Shown piece by piece: positions 45,062 to 55,712 of a stretch of DNA of 64,000 nt. Source of the DNA: Proteobacteria bacterium UBA981 (GTDB lineage Bacteria > Pseudomonadota > Gammaproteobacteria > Ga0077536); assembly GCA_002292285.1 (NCBI GenBank), contig DBBP01000023.1:1-64000 (forward strand). The letters run 5' to 3'. The notes under the pieces are model-generated. The model had not been told where the DNA came from. It did not search any database and saw only the letters and a program-made list of their open reading frames with translations. The translations under genes and the position numbers were made by a program. Within the stretch, counting starts at the first letter, position 1. Each line of letters opens with the position of its first letter.

Positions 45062-48000
45062 ATGGAACAGGCTCGCACTCGATTTCCGCGCAGCAACCCA
45101 AACGGTGGGGTCTATGATGCGGACTATGAACACGACTCTTGTGGGGTCGGGTTCGTGGTCGATATGAAGGGTCGCCAGTCCCACGCCATCATTGAACAGG
45201 CGCTGACTGTACTTGGAAACCTCCTGCACCGCGGCGCGTGCGGCTGCGAAGAAAACACCGGAGATGGCGCAGGTATTCTGATACAGATGCCGGAGCTGTT
45301 CCTGCGCGAGGTGTGCGCGCAGTCTGGCATCACGTTGCCCGGCTTTGCACAGTTTGGCGCGGGCTTTGTTTTCCTGCCACGAGATCCCGAACAGCGCGAT
45401 CTCTGCATGAGCGAGTTTGCTCGCGTTATTGACGAGGAAGGTCAGACCCTGCTGGGCTGGCGTGACGTCCCCACTGATGACTCGATGATCGGCCCGAGCG
45501 CGCAATCTGCGGAACCCGAGTTCAAGCAGATATTCATCGGTCGCGGTAAAGACGTCGATTCCGATGACGCATTCGAACGCAAACTGTACGTGATTCGCAA
45601 ACGCATAGAGCACGCTATCTGGGACAGTGCTCTGACTGAAAAATCACTGTTTTATCTGCCCAGCCTGTCCCATCGCACACTCATCTATAAGGGCATGCTG
45701 ATTGGCAATCAGCTCAAACCGATTTTCCCCGATCTCGCAGACCCGCGAGTTGTCTCGGCCCTGGCCCTGGTGCACCAACGCTTTTCCACGAACACCTTCC
45801 CTTCCTGGCCGCTCGCGCAACCATTCCGGTTCATCGCGCACAATGGCGAGATAAATACCCTGCGTGGCAACATCAACTGGATGCGCGCCCGCGAGGCACT
45901 ATGCGAATCCGATCTGTTCGACAAAGATCTAGAAAAGCTGTTCCCGATCGTGCTGGAAGGCAATTCGGATTCCGCCGGGTTCGACCAGGTGTTGGAATTT
46001 CTGCACATGGCGGGACGACCCCTGCCATTGGCCATCCTGATGATGATCCCCGAGGCGTGGTCAGGACACGAGTCGATGGACCCCGCGCGCAAAGCGTTTT
46101 ACGAGTATCACAGTTGCTTGATGGAGCCCTGGGATGGCCCAGCATCGATCGCCTTTACTGACGGTAAAGTGATTGGCGCAGTACTCGATCGAAACGGTCT
46201 GCGGCCGTCTCGCTACTACGTCACCAAAGACGATCTGGTCGTGATGGCCTCTGAGGTCGGTGTCCTCGATATCCCGCCGGAAGACGTCATCATCAAGGAA
46301 CGATTACATCCCGGCCGCATTTTTCTGGTCGACACTGAGCAAGGACGCATCATCGATGATGCCGAATTGAAACAGCAATACATCGACGAGTATCCGTACG
46401 CAGACTGGTTATCGGCTAATCAGGTTGCGATTGGCGACCTGCCGGCACCGACTTCTGTACACGAGCCGAACCACGAGACAGTTCTACAGCGCCAACAGGT
46501 GTTCGGTTACACGCATGAAGATTTGCGTTTGCTGATGTTGCCAATGGCTCAGACAGGCACAGAGGCGACGGGCTCGATGGGTACCGACGCCGCGCTGGCA
46601 GTCCTATCCGATCGGCCGCGCCTGTTACCCGATTACTTCAAACAACTGTTTGCCCAGGTCACCAATCCGCCGTTGGATGGAATTCGCGAAATTCTGGTGA
46701 CCCAGGTGCTCACGCCACTTGGCCCCGAAAGCAATCTGCTCGAACCAAGTGCCAAAAGCTGTCGCCAGATAAAATTAGACTCCGCTGTCCTTGATAACGT
46801 CGACCTGGAGAAAATCCGCAGCATCGACGTCCTTGGATTCAGCACCCACACTATCAGTACGGTCTACCGAATCAGCTCAGGAGCGGCGGGACTCGAGGCC
46901 CGCATGGAGCAAATTTGTGCCGAAGCGGACAAGGCAATTGATGGCGGTTGTACGTTCATCGTCCTCTCAGACCGCGCAATTGATGAGGACAACGCGCCCA
47001 TTCCAGCTGCACTGGCAACGGCAGGTGTACATCACCATTTAGTCGCCAACGGCAGACGCACTCGCATCGGTCTCGTCGTCGAATCCGGCGAGCCGCGCGA
47101 AATCCACCATTTCGCTGTTCTGCTCGGCTACGGTGCTGGCGCTATCAACCCGTATCTCGCGTTCGAAACACTCGACGACATGCTCCGTCAGGGCCTTCTG
47201 GACATTCCACCAGAACAAATTGCGGCGGGTAGTAGTGCCCACGACGTGGCTGTTCAGAATTACGTCAAGGCAGTCAACAAAGGCTTGATTAAAGTGATGT
47301 CGAAGATGGGCATCTCGTCTGTGCAGTCTTATCGCGGCGCTCAGATATTCGAAGCCATTGGTCTCGATAAACAGTTTGTCGATAAATACTTCACCTGGAC
47401 CGCGACTCGAATTGGCGGGGTTGGACTGGATGTTATCGAACAGGAAGTGGCGCTGCGGCACCATCACGCTTATCCACCACGGCTGAGTAACAAACCTGAT
47501 CTCAAGTCAGGTGGTGAATATCAGTGGCGCCGCGACGGCGAGTATCATTTGTTCAACCCGGACACCGTATTCAAACTGCAACACGCGACCCGTTCCGGGC
47601 AATACAAAGTGTTCAAGGAATACACCTCGCTTGTCGACGACCAAAGTGAGCAGCGCGCCACGCTGCGCGGACTGTTTCGGTTCTCGCCTGAAGCGAAGCC
47701 GATTGATATCTCTGAGGTCGAGCCCGTTGAGGGGATCATCAAGCGTTTCGCCACCGGCGCGATGTCTTATGGATCGATCAGCGCCGAAGCCCATGAAACA
47801 CTCGCGATCGCCTTGAATCGGATTGGCGGGCGCTCCAATACAGGTGAAGGCGGTGAAGATCCAAAACGCTTCAAACTAGATGCCAATGGTGATTCTCGCC
47901 GCAGTTCAATTAAACAGATTGCGTCCGGACGCTTTGGCGTCACCAGCGAGTATCTGGTCAACGCCGATGACCTGCAGATAAAAATGGCGCAAGGTGCGAA

Positions 48001-49669
48001 GCCAGGCGAAGGCGGGCAGTTACCGGGGCATAAGGTGTTTCCCGAGATCGCCAAAGTTCGTCATTCGACTCCCGGGGTTGGCTTGATATCACCGCCGCCG
48101 CATCACGATATCTACTCAATTGAAGATTTGGCGCAGCTCATATACGACCTGAAAAATTCCAATCCTCTGGCCCGGGTGCACGTCAAACTTGTCGCCGAAG
48201 TAGGCGTAGGAACGGTTGCGGCAGGGGTGGCAAAAGCCCATTCGGACGTTGTGCTCATTTCCGGTTACGACGGCGGCACCGGGGCATCCCCGGTCACGTC
48301 TCTAAAGCATGCCGGCGTGCCATGGGAACTTGGACTGGCGGAAACCCAACAAGTGTTAGTCGAAAATCGACTTCGAGATCGCATTTCTGTTCAGGTTGAC
48401 GGACAACTCAAAACGGGTCGCGACTGTGTGATCGCGGCCATGTTGGGAGCCGAAGAGTTCGGTTTCTCTACCGCACCACTGGTGGTCATGGGCTGCGTGA
48501 TGATGCGCGTGTGCCATCTGAATACATGCCCCGTCGGCGTGGCTACACAAAATCCCGAATTGCGGAAAAAATTCGCTGGCAAACCCGAGTTTGTTGAGAA
48601 CTTCTTCCGTTATATCGCTGAAGAGATTCGCGAGTACATGGCCCAACTCGGCGTGCGGACCATCGATGAGTTGGTCGGGCGGGTCGATTTGCTTGACGTC
48701 GAACCTGCAGTGGACCACTGGAAGGCACGCGGCCTGGACTTATCGAAAATCCTTTATCAACCAGAGACCGGTGAAGGCGTGGCAATCCGCTGCATTCGTG
48801 AGCAAGATCACGGGCTTGATGAATCACTTGATCGGACGACGATTGTGCCGCTGTGTCAGGACGCCCTGGACGACGCCAGGCCGGTCGATGCGATACTGCC
48901 CATTCGGAATATCAACCGCACAGTTGGAACGATACTCGGCTTCGAAATCACGTCTCGCTACGGTGCGGTCGGATTGCCGGAGGACACCATCAAGTTGCAC
49001 TTCAACGGGTCGGCCGGGCAAAGCTTCGGCGCGTTCGTACCCAACGGCGTGACCATGACTCTGGAAGGTGACTCCAACGACTACGTCGGTAAAGGGCTTT
49101 CAGGCGCAAAGATCATCGTCTATCCGCCACGCCACGCCTCCTTTGTCCCCGAGCACAACATTCTGATCGGCAACGTTGCACTGTACGGTGCGACCACTGG
49201 CGAGGCCTATTTCCGCGGTATCGCGGGTGAACGATTCGCGGTCCGAAACTCTGGGGCCCAAGCAGTCGTCGAAGGTGTCGGGGATCATGGTTGCGAATAC
49301 ATGACCGGCGGTCGGGTGGTTATCATCGGGCCGACGGGGCGAAATTTCGCGGCCGGCATGTCGGGCGGTATTGCTTACGTCTACGACCCGGAAAACACGT
49401 TTACGGCGCTGTGTAATACCGAAATGGTCGATCTGGAAGCTGTAGAAACTGACGATGACGAACAAACCGTGAAGGGTCTTTTGAAGAATCATTTGCGTTA
49501 TACCCAGAGTGCTGTTGCCCAAAGCATCCTTGACCGATGGGATGCTAATAAGGAGAAATTCGTCAAGGTTATGCCGAAGGACTACAAACGCGTTCTCGAA
49601 GCGAAGGAAATGGCCAAGCGCACCGGCATTCCGGAAGAGCAAGCTGTGATGGAGGCTGCGCATGGCTAA
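45062..49669 (+). CDS. gltB: Glutamate synthase (NADPH) large subunit
   Basis: A 1535-residue subunit with a type-2 glutamine amidotransferase domain: catalytic Cys27 in EHDSCGVGF becomes the N terminus after removal of a propeptide. The central and FMN synthase domains follow (TGEGGEDPKRF, AQGAKPGEGGQLPGHKV), then the 3Fe-4S cluster in CVMMRVCHLNTCPVG and the C-terminal glutamate synthase domain (NTGGG-like GRNFAAGMSGG). It makes two glutamates from 2-oxoglutarate and glutamine. GGAGG lies 11 nt before ATG 45062. It overlaps gltD by 8 nt. Confidence 0.97.
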   Translation: MEQARTRFPRSNPNGGVYDADYEHDSCGVGFVVDMKGRQSHAIIEQALTVLGNLLHRGACGCEENTGDGAGILIQMPELFLREVCAQSGITLPGFAQFGAGFVFLPRDPEQRDLCMSEFARVIDEEGQTLLGWRDVPTDDSMIGPSAQSAEPEFKQIFIGRGKDVDSDDAFERKLYVIRKRIEHAIWDSALTEKSLFYLPSLSHRTLIYKGMLIGNQLKPIFPDLADPRVVSALALVHQRFSTNTFPSWPLAQPFRFIAHNGEINTLRGNINWMRAREALCESDLFDKDLEKLFPIVLEGNSDSAGFDQVLEFLHMAGRPLPLAILMMIPEAWSGHESMDPARKAFYEYHSCLMEPWDGPASIAFTDGKVIGAVLDRNGLRPSRYYVTKDDLVVMASEVGVLDIPPEDVIIKERLHPGRIFLVDTEQGRIIDDAELKQQYIDEYPYADWLSANQVAIGDLPAPTSVHEPNHETVLQRQQVFGYTHEDLRLLMLPMAQTGTEATGSMGTDAALAVLSDRPRLLPDYFKQLFAQVTNPPLDGIREILVTQVLTPLGPESNLLEPSAKSCRQIKLDSAVLDNVDLEKIRSIDVLGFSTHTISTVYRISSGAAGLEARMEQICAEADKAIDGGCTFIVLSDRAIDEDNAPIPAALATAGVHHHLVANGRRTRIGLVVESGEPREIHHFAVLLGYGAGAINPYLAFETLDDMLRQGLLDIPPEQIAAGSSAHDVAVQNYVKAVNKGLIKVMSKMGISSVQSYRGAQIFEAIGLDKQFVDKYFTWTATRIGGVGLDVIEQEVALRHHHAYPPRLSNKPDLKSGGEYQWRRDGEYHLFNPDTVFKLQHATRSGQYKVFKEYTSLVDDQSEQRATLRGLFRFSPEAKPIDISEVEPVEGIIKRFATGAMSYGSISAEAHETLAIALNRIGGRSNTGEGGEDPKRFKLDANGDSRRSSIKQIASGRFGVTSEYLVNADDLQIKMAQGAKPGEGGQLPGHKVFPEIAKVRHSTPGVGLISPPPHHDIYSIEDLAQLIYDLKNSNPLARVHVKLVAEVGVGTVAAGVAKAHSDVVLISGYDGGTGASPVTSLKHAGVPWELGLAETQQVLVENRLRDRISVQVDGQLKTGRDCVIAAMLGAEEFGFSTAPLVVMGCVMMRVCHLNTCPVGVATQNPELRKKFAGKPEFVENFFRYIAEEIREYMAQLGVRTIDELVGRVDLLDVEPAVDHWKARGLDLSKILYQPETGEGVAIRCIREQDHGLDESLDRTTIVPLCQDALDDARPVDAILPIRNINRTVGTILGFEITSRYGAVGLPEDTIKLHFNGSAGQSFGAFVPNGVTMTLEGDSNDYVGKGLSGAKIIVYPPRHASFVPEHNILIGNVALYGATTGEAYFRGIAGERFAVRNSGAQAVVEGVGDHGCEYMTGGRVVIIGPTGRNFAAGMSGGIAYVYDPENTFTALCNTEMVDLEAVETDDDEQTVKGLLKNHLRYTQSAVAQSILDRWDANKEKFVKVMPKDYKRVLEAKEMAKRTGIPEEQAVMEAAHG

Positions 49670-51107
49670 GGCGACTGGATTTCTCGAAGCCGGGCGCGAG
49701 AAACAACCCTACCGCCCGGTTGAACGGCGTTTGAGTGATTGGAATCAGGTCATGTCTGATTACGCACCGCAGGCTCTCAACACGCAGGCGGCGCGCTGCA
49801 TGGACTGTGGCATTGCGTTCTGCCATCAATCTTGTCCATTGGGCAATCTGATCCCTGATTGGAACGATCTGGTCTATCGCGATCGCTGGAGCGATGCCAT
49901 CGACCGGCTGCATGCAACAAATAACTTCCCTGAATTCACCGGCACGTTGTGCCCTGCGCCGTGCGAAGGCTCGTGCGTGCTGGGTATCAACGATGACGCG
50001 GTAACGATCAAAGGTGTCGAACTTGCCATTATCGATCGCGCGTTCGATGAAGGCGGGGTTGTTCCGCAGCCACCGGCAAATGAGACTGGTAAACGGGTCG
50101 CCATCGTCGGCTCGGGGCCTGCCGGGCTGGCCGCAGCGCAACAATTGCGCCGCGCGGGACACGACGTCACGGTATTTGAGCGTGCCGACAGAATTGGTGG
50201 CTTGCTTCGCTACGGCATTCCTGAATTCAAAATGGAGAAGCGGGTACTTGACCGGCGCCTCGATCAAATGACCAGTGAAGGCGTCAAATTCGAGGTCAAC
50301 GCCAATGTGGGCGTTAACCTTCAGGCAGAACAATTGATTGAGGATTTTGACGCGGTGGTGCTCGCTGGCGGCGCAACGGCGTCGAGAAATTTGCCTGTTG
50401 AGGGACGCGAACTGTCCGGGGTCCACTTCGCGATGGAGTTTCTGCCACTGCAGAATCGTCGTTGCGAAGGGGACCACATCGCAGATGAAGATTTCATCAG
50501 TGCAAAAGACAAACACGTTGTCATTCTTGGCGGCGGAGACACCGGCGCAGACTGTATCGGAACTTCACATCGGCAAGGCGCCAAATCAGTTACATCACTC
50601 GAGATCATGGAGAAGCCGGCCAACATCCGTACCGACGACAATCCATGGCCAGAATGGCCGCGTATCTATCGTGTCGCATCAGCCCACGAAGAAGGTGGTG
50701 AGCGCCTGTACGCAGTGTCAACGAAACGTTTTGTTGGTGATAGCGAAGGCAAGGTGTGTGGTCTGGAACTGACCGAGGTCGACATGAACGTCAGCGAGGG
50801 TCGTGTTTCATTTGATGAAAGAGCTGGCTCGTTGCGGGAAATCCCGTGTGATTTGGCGTTGCTGGCAATGGGCTTTACCGGTCCCGAGCAGGACGGCGTC
50901 ATCGCCGAACTCGGACTGGAGTTGACGGAGCGCGGAAACGTAAAGCGCGACGAACGATGGATGACTTCACGCGAGGGTGTGTTCACGGCGGGCGACATGC
51001 AACACGGACAATCGTTGATTGTCTGGGCGATCGCAGAAGGGCGCTCCGCGGCAAGCTCCGTCGACCACTATCTTATGGGAACCTCAGATTTGCCCGCGCC
51101 AGTATAG
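49662..51107 (+). CDS. gltD: Glutamate synthase (NADPH) small subunit
   Basis: The 481-residue FAD-dependent subunit passes electrons from NADPH to GltB. N-terminal cysteine clusters CGIAFCHQSCPLGN and CPAPCEGSCVL bind 4Fe-4S centres. The FAD site is VAIVGSGPAGLAAAQQL, and the NADPH site is VVILGGGDTGADC. The C-terminal GVFTAGDMQHGQSLIVWAIAEGRSAA matches the family. It overlaps gltB by 8 nt and precedes hemE by 45 nt. Confidence 0.97.
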   Translation: MAKATGFLEAGREKQPYRPVERRLSDWNQVMSDYAPQALNTQAARCMDCGIAFCHQSCPLGNLIPDWNDLVYRDRWSDAIDRLHATNNFPEFTGTLCPAPCEGSCVLGINDDAVTIKGVELAIIDRAFDEGGVVPQPPANETGKRVAIVGSGPAGLAAAQQLRRAGHDVTVFERADRIGGLLRYGIPEFKMEKRVLDRRLDQMTSEGVKFEVNANVGVNLQAEQLIEDFDAVVLAGGATASRNLPVEGRELSGVHFAMEFLPLQNRRCEGDHIADEDFISAKDKHVVILGGGDTGADCIGTSHRQGAKSVTSLEIMEKPANIRTDDNPWPEWPRIYRVASAHEEGGERLYAVSTKRFVGDSEGKVCGLELTEVDMNVSEGRVSFDERAGSLREIPCDLALLAMGFTGPEQDGVIAELGLELTERGNVKRDERWMTSREGVFTAGDMQHGQSLIVWAIAEGRSAASSVDHYLMGTSDLPAPV

Positions 51108-51152
51108 GCGGCACATAGTCGCCACCATCAGGCAATCTGTGACCACCAGCTC

Positions 51153-52202
51153 GTGAACGATCGCTTTTTACGTGCGCTGGCGCGCCAGCCAGTCGATCGC
51201 ACGCCAATCTGGATCATGCGTCAGGCCGGTCGCTATTTGCCTGAATACCGCGCGACGCGGGAGCGGGCCGGTGATTTTCTGACCCTGTGCAAGACGCCGG
51301 AATTGGCCTGCGAAGTCACCTTGCAACCGCTTGCCCGATTCCCACTTGACGCCGCGATTGTGTTTTCCGACATCCTGACTATCCCGGACGCAATGGGGCT
51401 CGGCCTATCCCTTGAAGAAGGGGTCGGTCCGCGCTTTGCGCGCCCGGTGCGCAGCCGGGCTGCTATCCGGGCGCTCGCGGTTCCAGATCCGGAAACTGAT
51501 TTACGCTACGTGACCGATACTGTGCGGCTGGTTAAATCCGAGCTTAATAATCGCGTGCCGCTAATCGGATTCGCGGGCAGCCCATGGACGCTGGCAACCT
51601 ACATGGTCGAAGGGCAGAGCAGCCGAGACTTCGCGATTATCAAAAAGCTTGCCTATGCCGAACCAGGCGACTTGCACGTCTTACTCAATACGCTCAGCAA
51701 CGCGATAACACTTTATCTGCGGGCACAAATAGCTGCCGGGGCAGACGCGATCATGATTTTCGACACCTGGGGAGGTGCGCTTTCGTCGGCCGCCTATCGC
51801 AGCTTTTCGCTCGATTACATGGCGAAAATAGTTCACGACCTGAAGGGAACTGGAATTCCCATCATTGTGTTTACCAAAGGCGGTGGTCAATGGCTGGAAT
51901 CGATCGCAGCGCTGGGATGTGCGGCGGTCGGCCTCGATTGGAGCACCGATATTGCCAAGGCGCGCTCGCGCGTTGGCGACACGGTTGCACTACAGGGAAA
52001 TCTCGACCCGGCGGTGATGCTGACAACGCCCGAAATCGTTGCCCAGCATGCCCGCGAAGTTCTCGATGCTTTCGGTCCTGGCCCGGGCCATATCTTTAAT
52101 CTCGGCCATGGCATTACGCCGCAGGTCCCGCCCGAAAACGTCGCGGCACTGGTTGAAACCGTACACGAATACAGCCGTCGCTATCATCAGCATGCCTCTT
52201 AA
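51153..52202 (+). CDS. hemE: Uroporphyrinogen decarboxylase
   Basis: A 349-residue enzyme of heme biosynthesis that decarboxylates uroporphyrinogen III to coproporphyrinogen III. The landmarks are PIWIMRQAGRYLPEYR at residues 18-33, AIVFSDILTIPDAMGLGL, GFAGSPWTLATYMVEG and LGHGITPQVPPENV near the end. GTG 51153 is the start. It follows gltD as in Pseudomonas, and its last 11 nt overlap the DUF368 gene. Confidence 0.96.
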   Translation: MNDRFLRALARQPVDRTPIWIMRQAGRYLPEYRATRERAGDFLTLCKTPELACEVTLQPLARFPLDAAIVFSDILTIPDAMGLGLSLEEGVGPRFARPVRSRAAIRALAVPDPETDLRYVTDTVRLVKSELNNRVPLIGFAGSPWTLATYMVEGQSSRDFAIIKKLAYAEPGDLHVLLNTLSNAITLYLRAQIAAGADAIMIFDTWGGALSSAAYRSFSLDYMAKIVHDLKGTGIPIIVFTKGGGQWLESIAALGCAAVGLDWSTDIAKARSRVGDTVALQGNLDPAVMLTTPEIVAQHAREVLDAFGPGPGHIFNLGHGITPQVPPENVAALVETVHEYSRRYHQHAS

Positions 52203-53109
52203 GCGTGCTCTCGTCGTTGTGGCGAAAGGTTTTTGTATGGGTGCAGCCGATGTCGTGCCCGGTGTTTCGGGCGGCACCATGGCTTTTATCCTCGGCATCT
52301 ACACGCGTTTTATCGACGCAATCAAGTCGTTCGATCTCGTTTGGGCAAAGGCATGCTTGCGCCTGGACTGGCGAATCGCATTCAATCGCCCGGATTTTTC
52401 TTTCCTGCTTCCATTGCTGGCCGGCATTTTCGCCGCCATCTTTTTTTTCACCCATGTTGTTCCTTTGCCGCAACTCCTGGTTTCACACCCGGAGCTGGTC
52501 TACGGTGTATTTTTCGGTCTGATTGCTGGGTCGATAATCATTCTGCTTGCAGAATTTCGCCCTTTATCGATTCGCGACGCGGTCCCGCTTGTATCAGGAC
52601 TCGGGATCGGATTGATTGTTGTGACCGCGATACCGGGCACGACGCCAGACGCCTGGTGGTATGTGTTTATTGCTGGCGCCCTGGCCATTTGCGCTATGGT
52701 CGTGCCGGGAATCTCAGGATCGTTCGTGCTGCTGATATTAGGCAAGTACGCTTACGTGCTCGATGCGCTTGGAAACCTTAAGTTCGAAATTATTATCCCG
52801 TTCGCAGCCGGCGCAGCAGTCGGATTGATTTCATTTACGCGATTATTGTCGTGGACGTTGCATCACTTCGAGCGGCAATCGCTCGCCACTATCAGCGGTG
52901 TGCTGATCGCGTCACTATGGGGTATATGGCCATTTCAGGAACGCGTCTATATAGTCGTCAGAGGCAAATCACGCCTCGTCGAATCGTCACCATTACTCCC
53001 TGAGTTGACGACTCAGGCATTGCTCGTTGCGGTCTGCGCGGCGTGTGGCTTCGTCGCCGTTATTGGTTTACAACGTCTCGCCGCGAACGCAGGCCGACAA
53101 CAACGCTGA
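52192..53109 (+). CDS. DUF368 family polytopic membrane protein
   Basis: The protein of 305 residues has about eight membrane spans. It begins with KGFCMGAADVVPGVSGGTMAFILGIYTRFIDAIKSF, the DUF368 signature, and has a second VVPGISGSFVLLILGKY repeat, as if from an internal duplication. Members have been linked to polyprenyl-phosphate recycling or translocation (DedA-like role), which I give only as possible. The start ATG 52192 overlaps hemE by 11 nt. The 3' end overlaps lnt by 50 bp. Confidence 0.88.
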   Translation: MPLKRALVVVAKGFCMGAADVVPGVSGGTMAFILGIYTRFIDAIKSFDLVWAKACLRLDWRIAFNRPDFSFLLPLLAGIFAAIFFFTHVVPLPQLLVSHPELVYGVFFGLIAGSIIILLAEFRPLSIRDAVPLVSGLGIGLIVVTAIPGTTPDAWWYVFIAGALAICAMVVPGISGSFVLLILGKYAYVLDALGNLKFEIIIPFAAGAAVGLISFTRLLSWTLHHFERQSLATISGVLIASLWGIWPFQERVYIVVRGKSRLVESSPLLPELTTQALLVAVCAACGFVAVIGLQRLAANAGRQQR

Positions 53110-54583
53110 TCGCGAGCAACATACATACCAAAATCAACACGGGCACATCACCGAAGCGAACATACGGTGTAGCACCGGTCCTCGCCTGAAACTGCCCAGC
53201 TACGGTCGCCTCCACGAACTGCGGTCCGCGGGCAACGATGATCCCTCGCTCATTGATTATCGCGCTGATGCCTGTGTTGGTCGCGCGAAGCATGAAACGG
53301 CCGCTTTCGAGTGACCGCATCCGCGCCATTTGGAGATGCTGGTGCGGGGCGATAGTGTCGCCGAACCATGCATCGTTACTGATGTTAACGAGGAATGCGG
53401 CCTGCGGCAGCCCATCTCGGATTTCGTTGCCAAAGGCGTCTTCGTAACAGATCGAAATTCCAGCGCGGTGTCCTGCAACGTCTAGCGTCGTAGCCTGAGC
53501 GCTGCCTGCCGAGAAGTCAGACAGTGGGATGTTCAGCAACATGGCCAGCCCGCTAATCAAATTCTTGAACGGGAAAAATTCTCCAAACGGTACAAGATGC
53601 CGTTTATCGTACTTGCCTGGCGTGAGACCAAAGTCGACAATTGAGTTGTAGTAGCGGCCATTGCGCGGCTCGCCGGTTGGCATACCGACGAGTAAATCGA
53701 CGCCGTGCGCGCCCGCGGTTTCGTTGAGCTCAGCGACGTACTCTTCTACTTCATGAGGGAACGCGGGTATAGCGGTCTCAGGCCACACGATGACGTCCGC
53801 GTCCCAATGTGGCTCACTCAACTGAATATAAGTCTCAATCGAGGCCGCTCGTAACTCCCGACGCCATTTAAGCGCCTGCGGTATTGCGCCCTGGATCAGC
53901 GCCGCGCTCAGTTCGGCTTCTTGGATCTCGGTGAATTCCAGATTCGAGGTGGCTTGGCCGGCGACACCAAGCGCAACCGCCAGGGCCAGCCACACTGCCC
54001 GCATTGCAGCGCTGCTGTCGACACTCTGCACCAACAGGGTGGCCTGAAAAATCAGCACCGCCGAACAACCAAAGACACCAAACAGCGGTGCGATCCCAGC
54101 TAATGGACCATCGGTCTGGCTATACCCCAATGTCAGCCAAGGGAAACCAGTAAACAACCAACCACGCAGATACTCACATCCGACCCACAGCGCCGGCGCA
54201 ACCACCAGTATGGGTGCGCGAGCCCGCAACGAGCGTGAAAGGAGCCCGGAAAAAAGCGCAGGATAGACTGCCATCCCTGCAACAAACAAACCTGTAACGC
54301 CAACGGAGAAAATGTAATAAGGGACGCCGAACTGATGAACGCTGACCTGAATCCACCACACCCCATGCCCAAACACGCCGAGCCCGAAACACCAGCCAAC
54401 CAGCAACGCTGAACGTGGGCGCACCGTTCTAACTAGCAATAGCAGGCAAGCTGGCGATAGGACGGCGAGCGGCCAAAAGTCGTAAGGCGCAAACGCGCAC
54501 GGGAGTAACACGCCGCTGAGCAGGGCTGCGCCACACCGCCACCAAATCGACGTCACCCGATTTGCAATGTTACGGGCGAACAC
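53060..54583 (-). CDS. lnt: Apolipoprotein N-acyltransferase
   Basis: A 507-residue inner-membrane enzyme with about six to eight membrane spans, then a periplasmic nitrilase domain carrying the Glu-Lys-Cys triad: VIVWPETAIPAF (Glu), KRHLVPFGEFFPF (Lys) and ISICYEDAFG (Cys). It acylates the N terminus of lipoproteins. It lies about 150 nt after corC, in the lnt end of the ybeZ-ybeY-corC-lnt operon. Its tail overlaps DUF368 by 50 bp, tail to tail. Confidence 0.95.
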   Translation of the reverse strand: MFARNIANRVTSIWWRCGAALLSGVLLPCAFAPYDFWPLAVLSPACLLLLVRTVRPRSALLVGWCFGLGVFGHGVWWIQVSVHQFGVPYYIFSVGVTGLFVAGMAVYPALFSGLLSRSLRARAPILVVAPALWVGCEYLRGWLFTGFPWLTLGYSQTDGPLAGIAPLFGVFGCSAVLIFQATLLVQSVDSSAAMRAVWLALAVALGVAGQATSNLEFTEIQEAELSAALIQGAIPQALKWRRELRAASIETYIQLSEPHWDADVIVWPETAIPAFPHEVEEYVAELNETAGAHGVDLLVGMPTGEPRNGRYYNSIVDFGLTPGKYDKRHLVPFGEFFPFKNLISGLAMLLNIPLSDFSAGSAQATTLDVAGHRAGISICYEDAFGNEIRDGLPQAAFLVNISNDAWFGDTIAPHQHLQMARMRSLESGRFMLRATNTGISAIINERGIIVARGPQFVEATVAGQFQARTGATPYVRFGDVPVLILVCMLLAISVVVGLRSRRDVVNQ

Positions 54584-54733
54584 AGACCACGGCCCCTGTG
54601 TAAAAGTAAATGAACGGAATAAGCACGATCACACTTGGCGTTCGAACGACGCTGTTCAGTTCGGCTGAATGCCGACCGCAATACAAAGAGCGCAGAAGTG
54701 CGTTGCCGGCCCCGCAACTTCCTCACAGACTCC

Positions 54734-55606
54734 CTAGTCGGCGTCTGCATCGACAGCTGCTGAAGAAGTATTTCGAATGGCTCGCAACAGACGCACGCGG
54801 CGATGATCGGCGCGCAGCACCTTGAAGCTGAAGCCCTCGTATTCGACCTCCTCACCGCGCTGAGGCAGGTGGCCGAGTTCACTGATGACCAGGCCGCCGA
54901 CTGTGTCAAAATCCCCGGAACTCCAGTCGACATCAAAAAACTCGTCGAACTCTTCGATAGTGGTCCGCGCTTTAACGGTGTAGCGCTGATCACGGTGACG
55001 GCGAATATTGTCTTCCTCGGCCAGGTCATGCTCGTCATCAATCTCACCGACAATCTGTTCGATCACGTCTTCAATCGTGACGAGTCCGGATAATCCGCCA
55101 TATTCATCCACTACCACCGCGAGATGATTCCGCCGTTCGCGAAATTCGCGTAGCAATATATTCAGGCGCTTGCTCTCCGGAACGAAGGCGACAGGGCGCA
55201 TGATGTCGCGGATCTTGAAAGATTCGCCAGGATCACTCGCTAGCGCGAGTAAATCTTTCGCCAGTAGAATCCCCAGGACGTGCTCATGCTTGTCGTCGAA
55301 GACCGGAAACCTGGAATGTCCTGTTTCGATAATTTCAGGTAGAAAATCCGCTGGCGTTGCATCTTCGTCGATGAATACGATTTCCGAGCGCGGCACCATG
55401 ATGTCGCGCACCTTCATTTCTGAAACCAGTAATGCACCTTCCATCATCGCGACAGTATCGGGGTCGATAGCATGCCGCGATTCAGCATCGTGGATAGAAC
55501 TGATCAGTTGTTTACGTTCATCGGGGTTCCGGAAAAATCGGCCCAGAAACCGGTGCAGCCACGCTGCGAGGTTTCCGGGCTTCTGCGAGGGAGGTTCAGC
55601 GTTCAT
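54734..55606 (-). CDS. corC: CorC/HlyC-type CBS-domain protein (magnesium and cobalt efflux)
   Basis: The 290-residue protein has two CBS domains (MVPRSEIVFIDEDATPADFLPEIIETGHSRFPVFDDKHEHVLGILLAKDLL; MRPVAFVPESKRLNILLREF) and a C-terminal transporter-associated domain (YTVKARTTIEEFDEFFDVDWS...YEGFSFKVLRADHRRVRLL). It has no DUF21 membrane domain, as in E. coli CorC (YbeX). The role is Mg/Co homeostasis. It sits between ybeY and lnt, as usual. Confidence 0.93.
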   Translation of the reverse strand: MNAEPPSQKPGNLAAWLHRFLGRFFRNPDERKQLISSIHDAESRHAIDPDTVAMMEGALLVSEMKVRDIMVPRSEIVFIDEDATPADFLPEIIETGHSRFPVFDDKHEHVLGILLAKDLLALASDPGESFKIRDIMRPVAFVPESKRLNILLREFRERRNHLAVVVDEYGGLSGLVTIEDVIEQIVGEIDDEHDLAEEDNIRRHRDQRYTVKARTTIEEFDEFFDVDWSSGDFDTVGGLVISELGHLPQRGEEVEYEGFSFKVLRADHRRVRLLRAIRNTSSAAVDADAD

Positions 55607-55712
55607 CAGTAAGTGCTGGCCTCAGTTTTTTGGAGGGATGTTTTGGCAAAGCAGCGTGTTCGGTGCCAGCAACGTGCCGACCCGGTCGATAGCCTGATAG
55701 CAACAGGCGAAT

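Noticed and set aside
44894..45613. A 239-codon minus-strand frame over the gltB promoter and start
   Set aside because: It runs over a consensus promoter and the GltB amidotransferase domain; shadow frame.
49569..50516. A 315-codon minus-strand frame inside gltD
   Set aside because: Complement of a clear GltD; no start context, no family motif.
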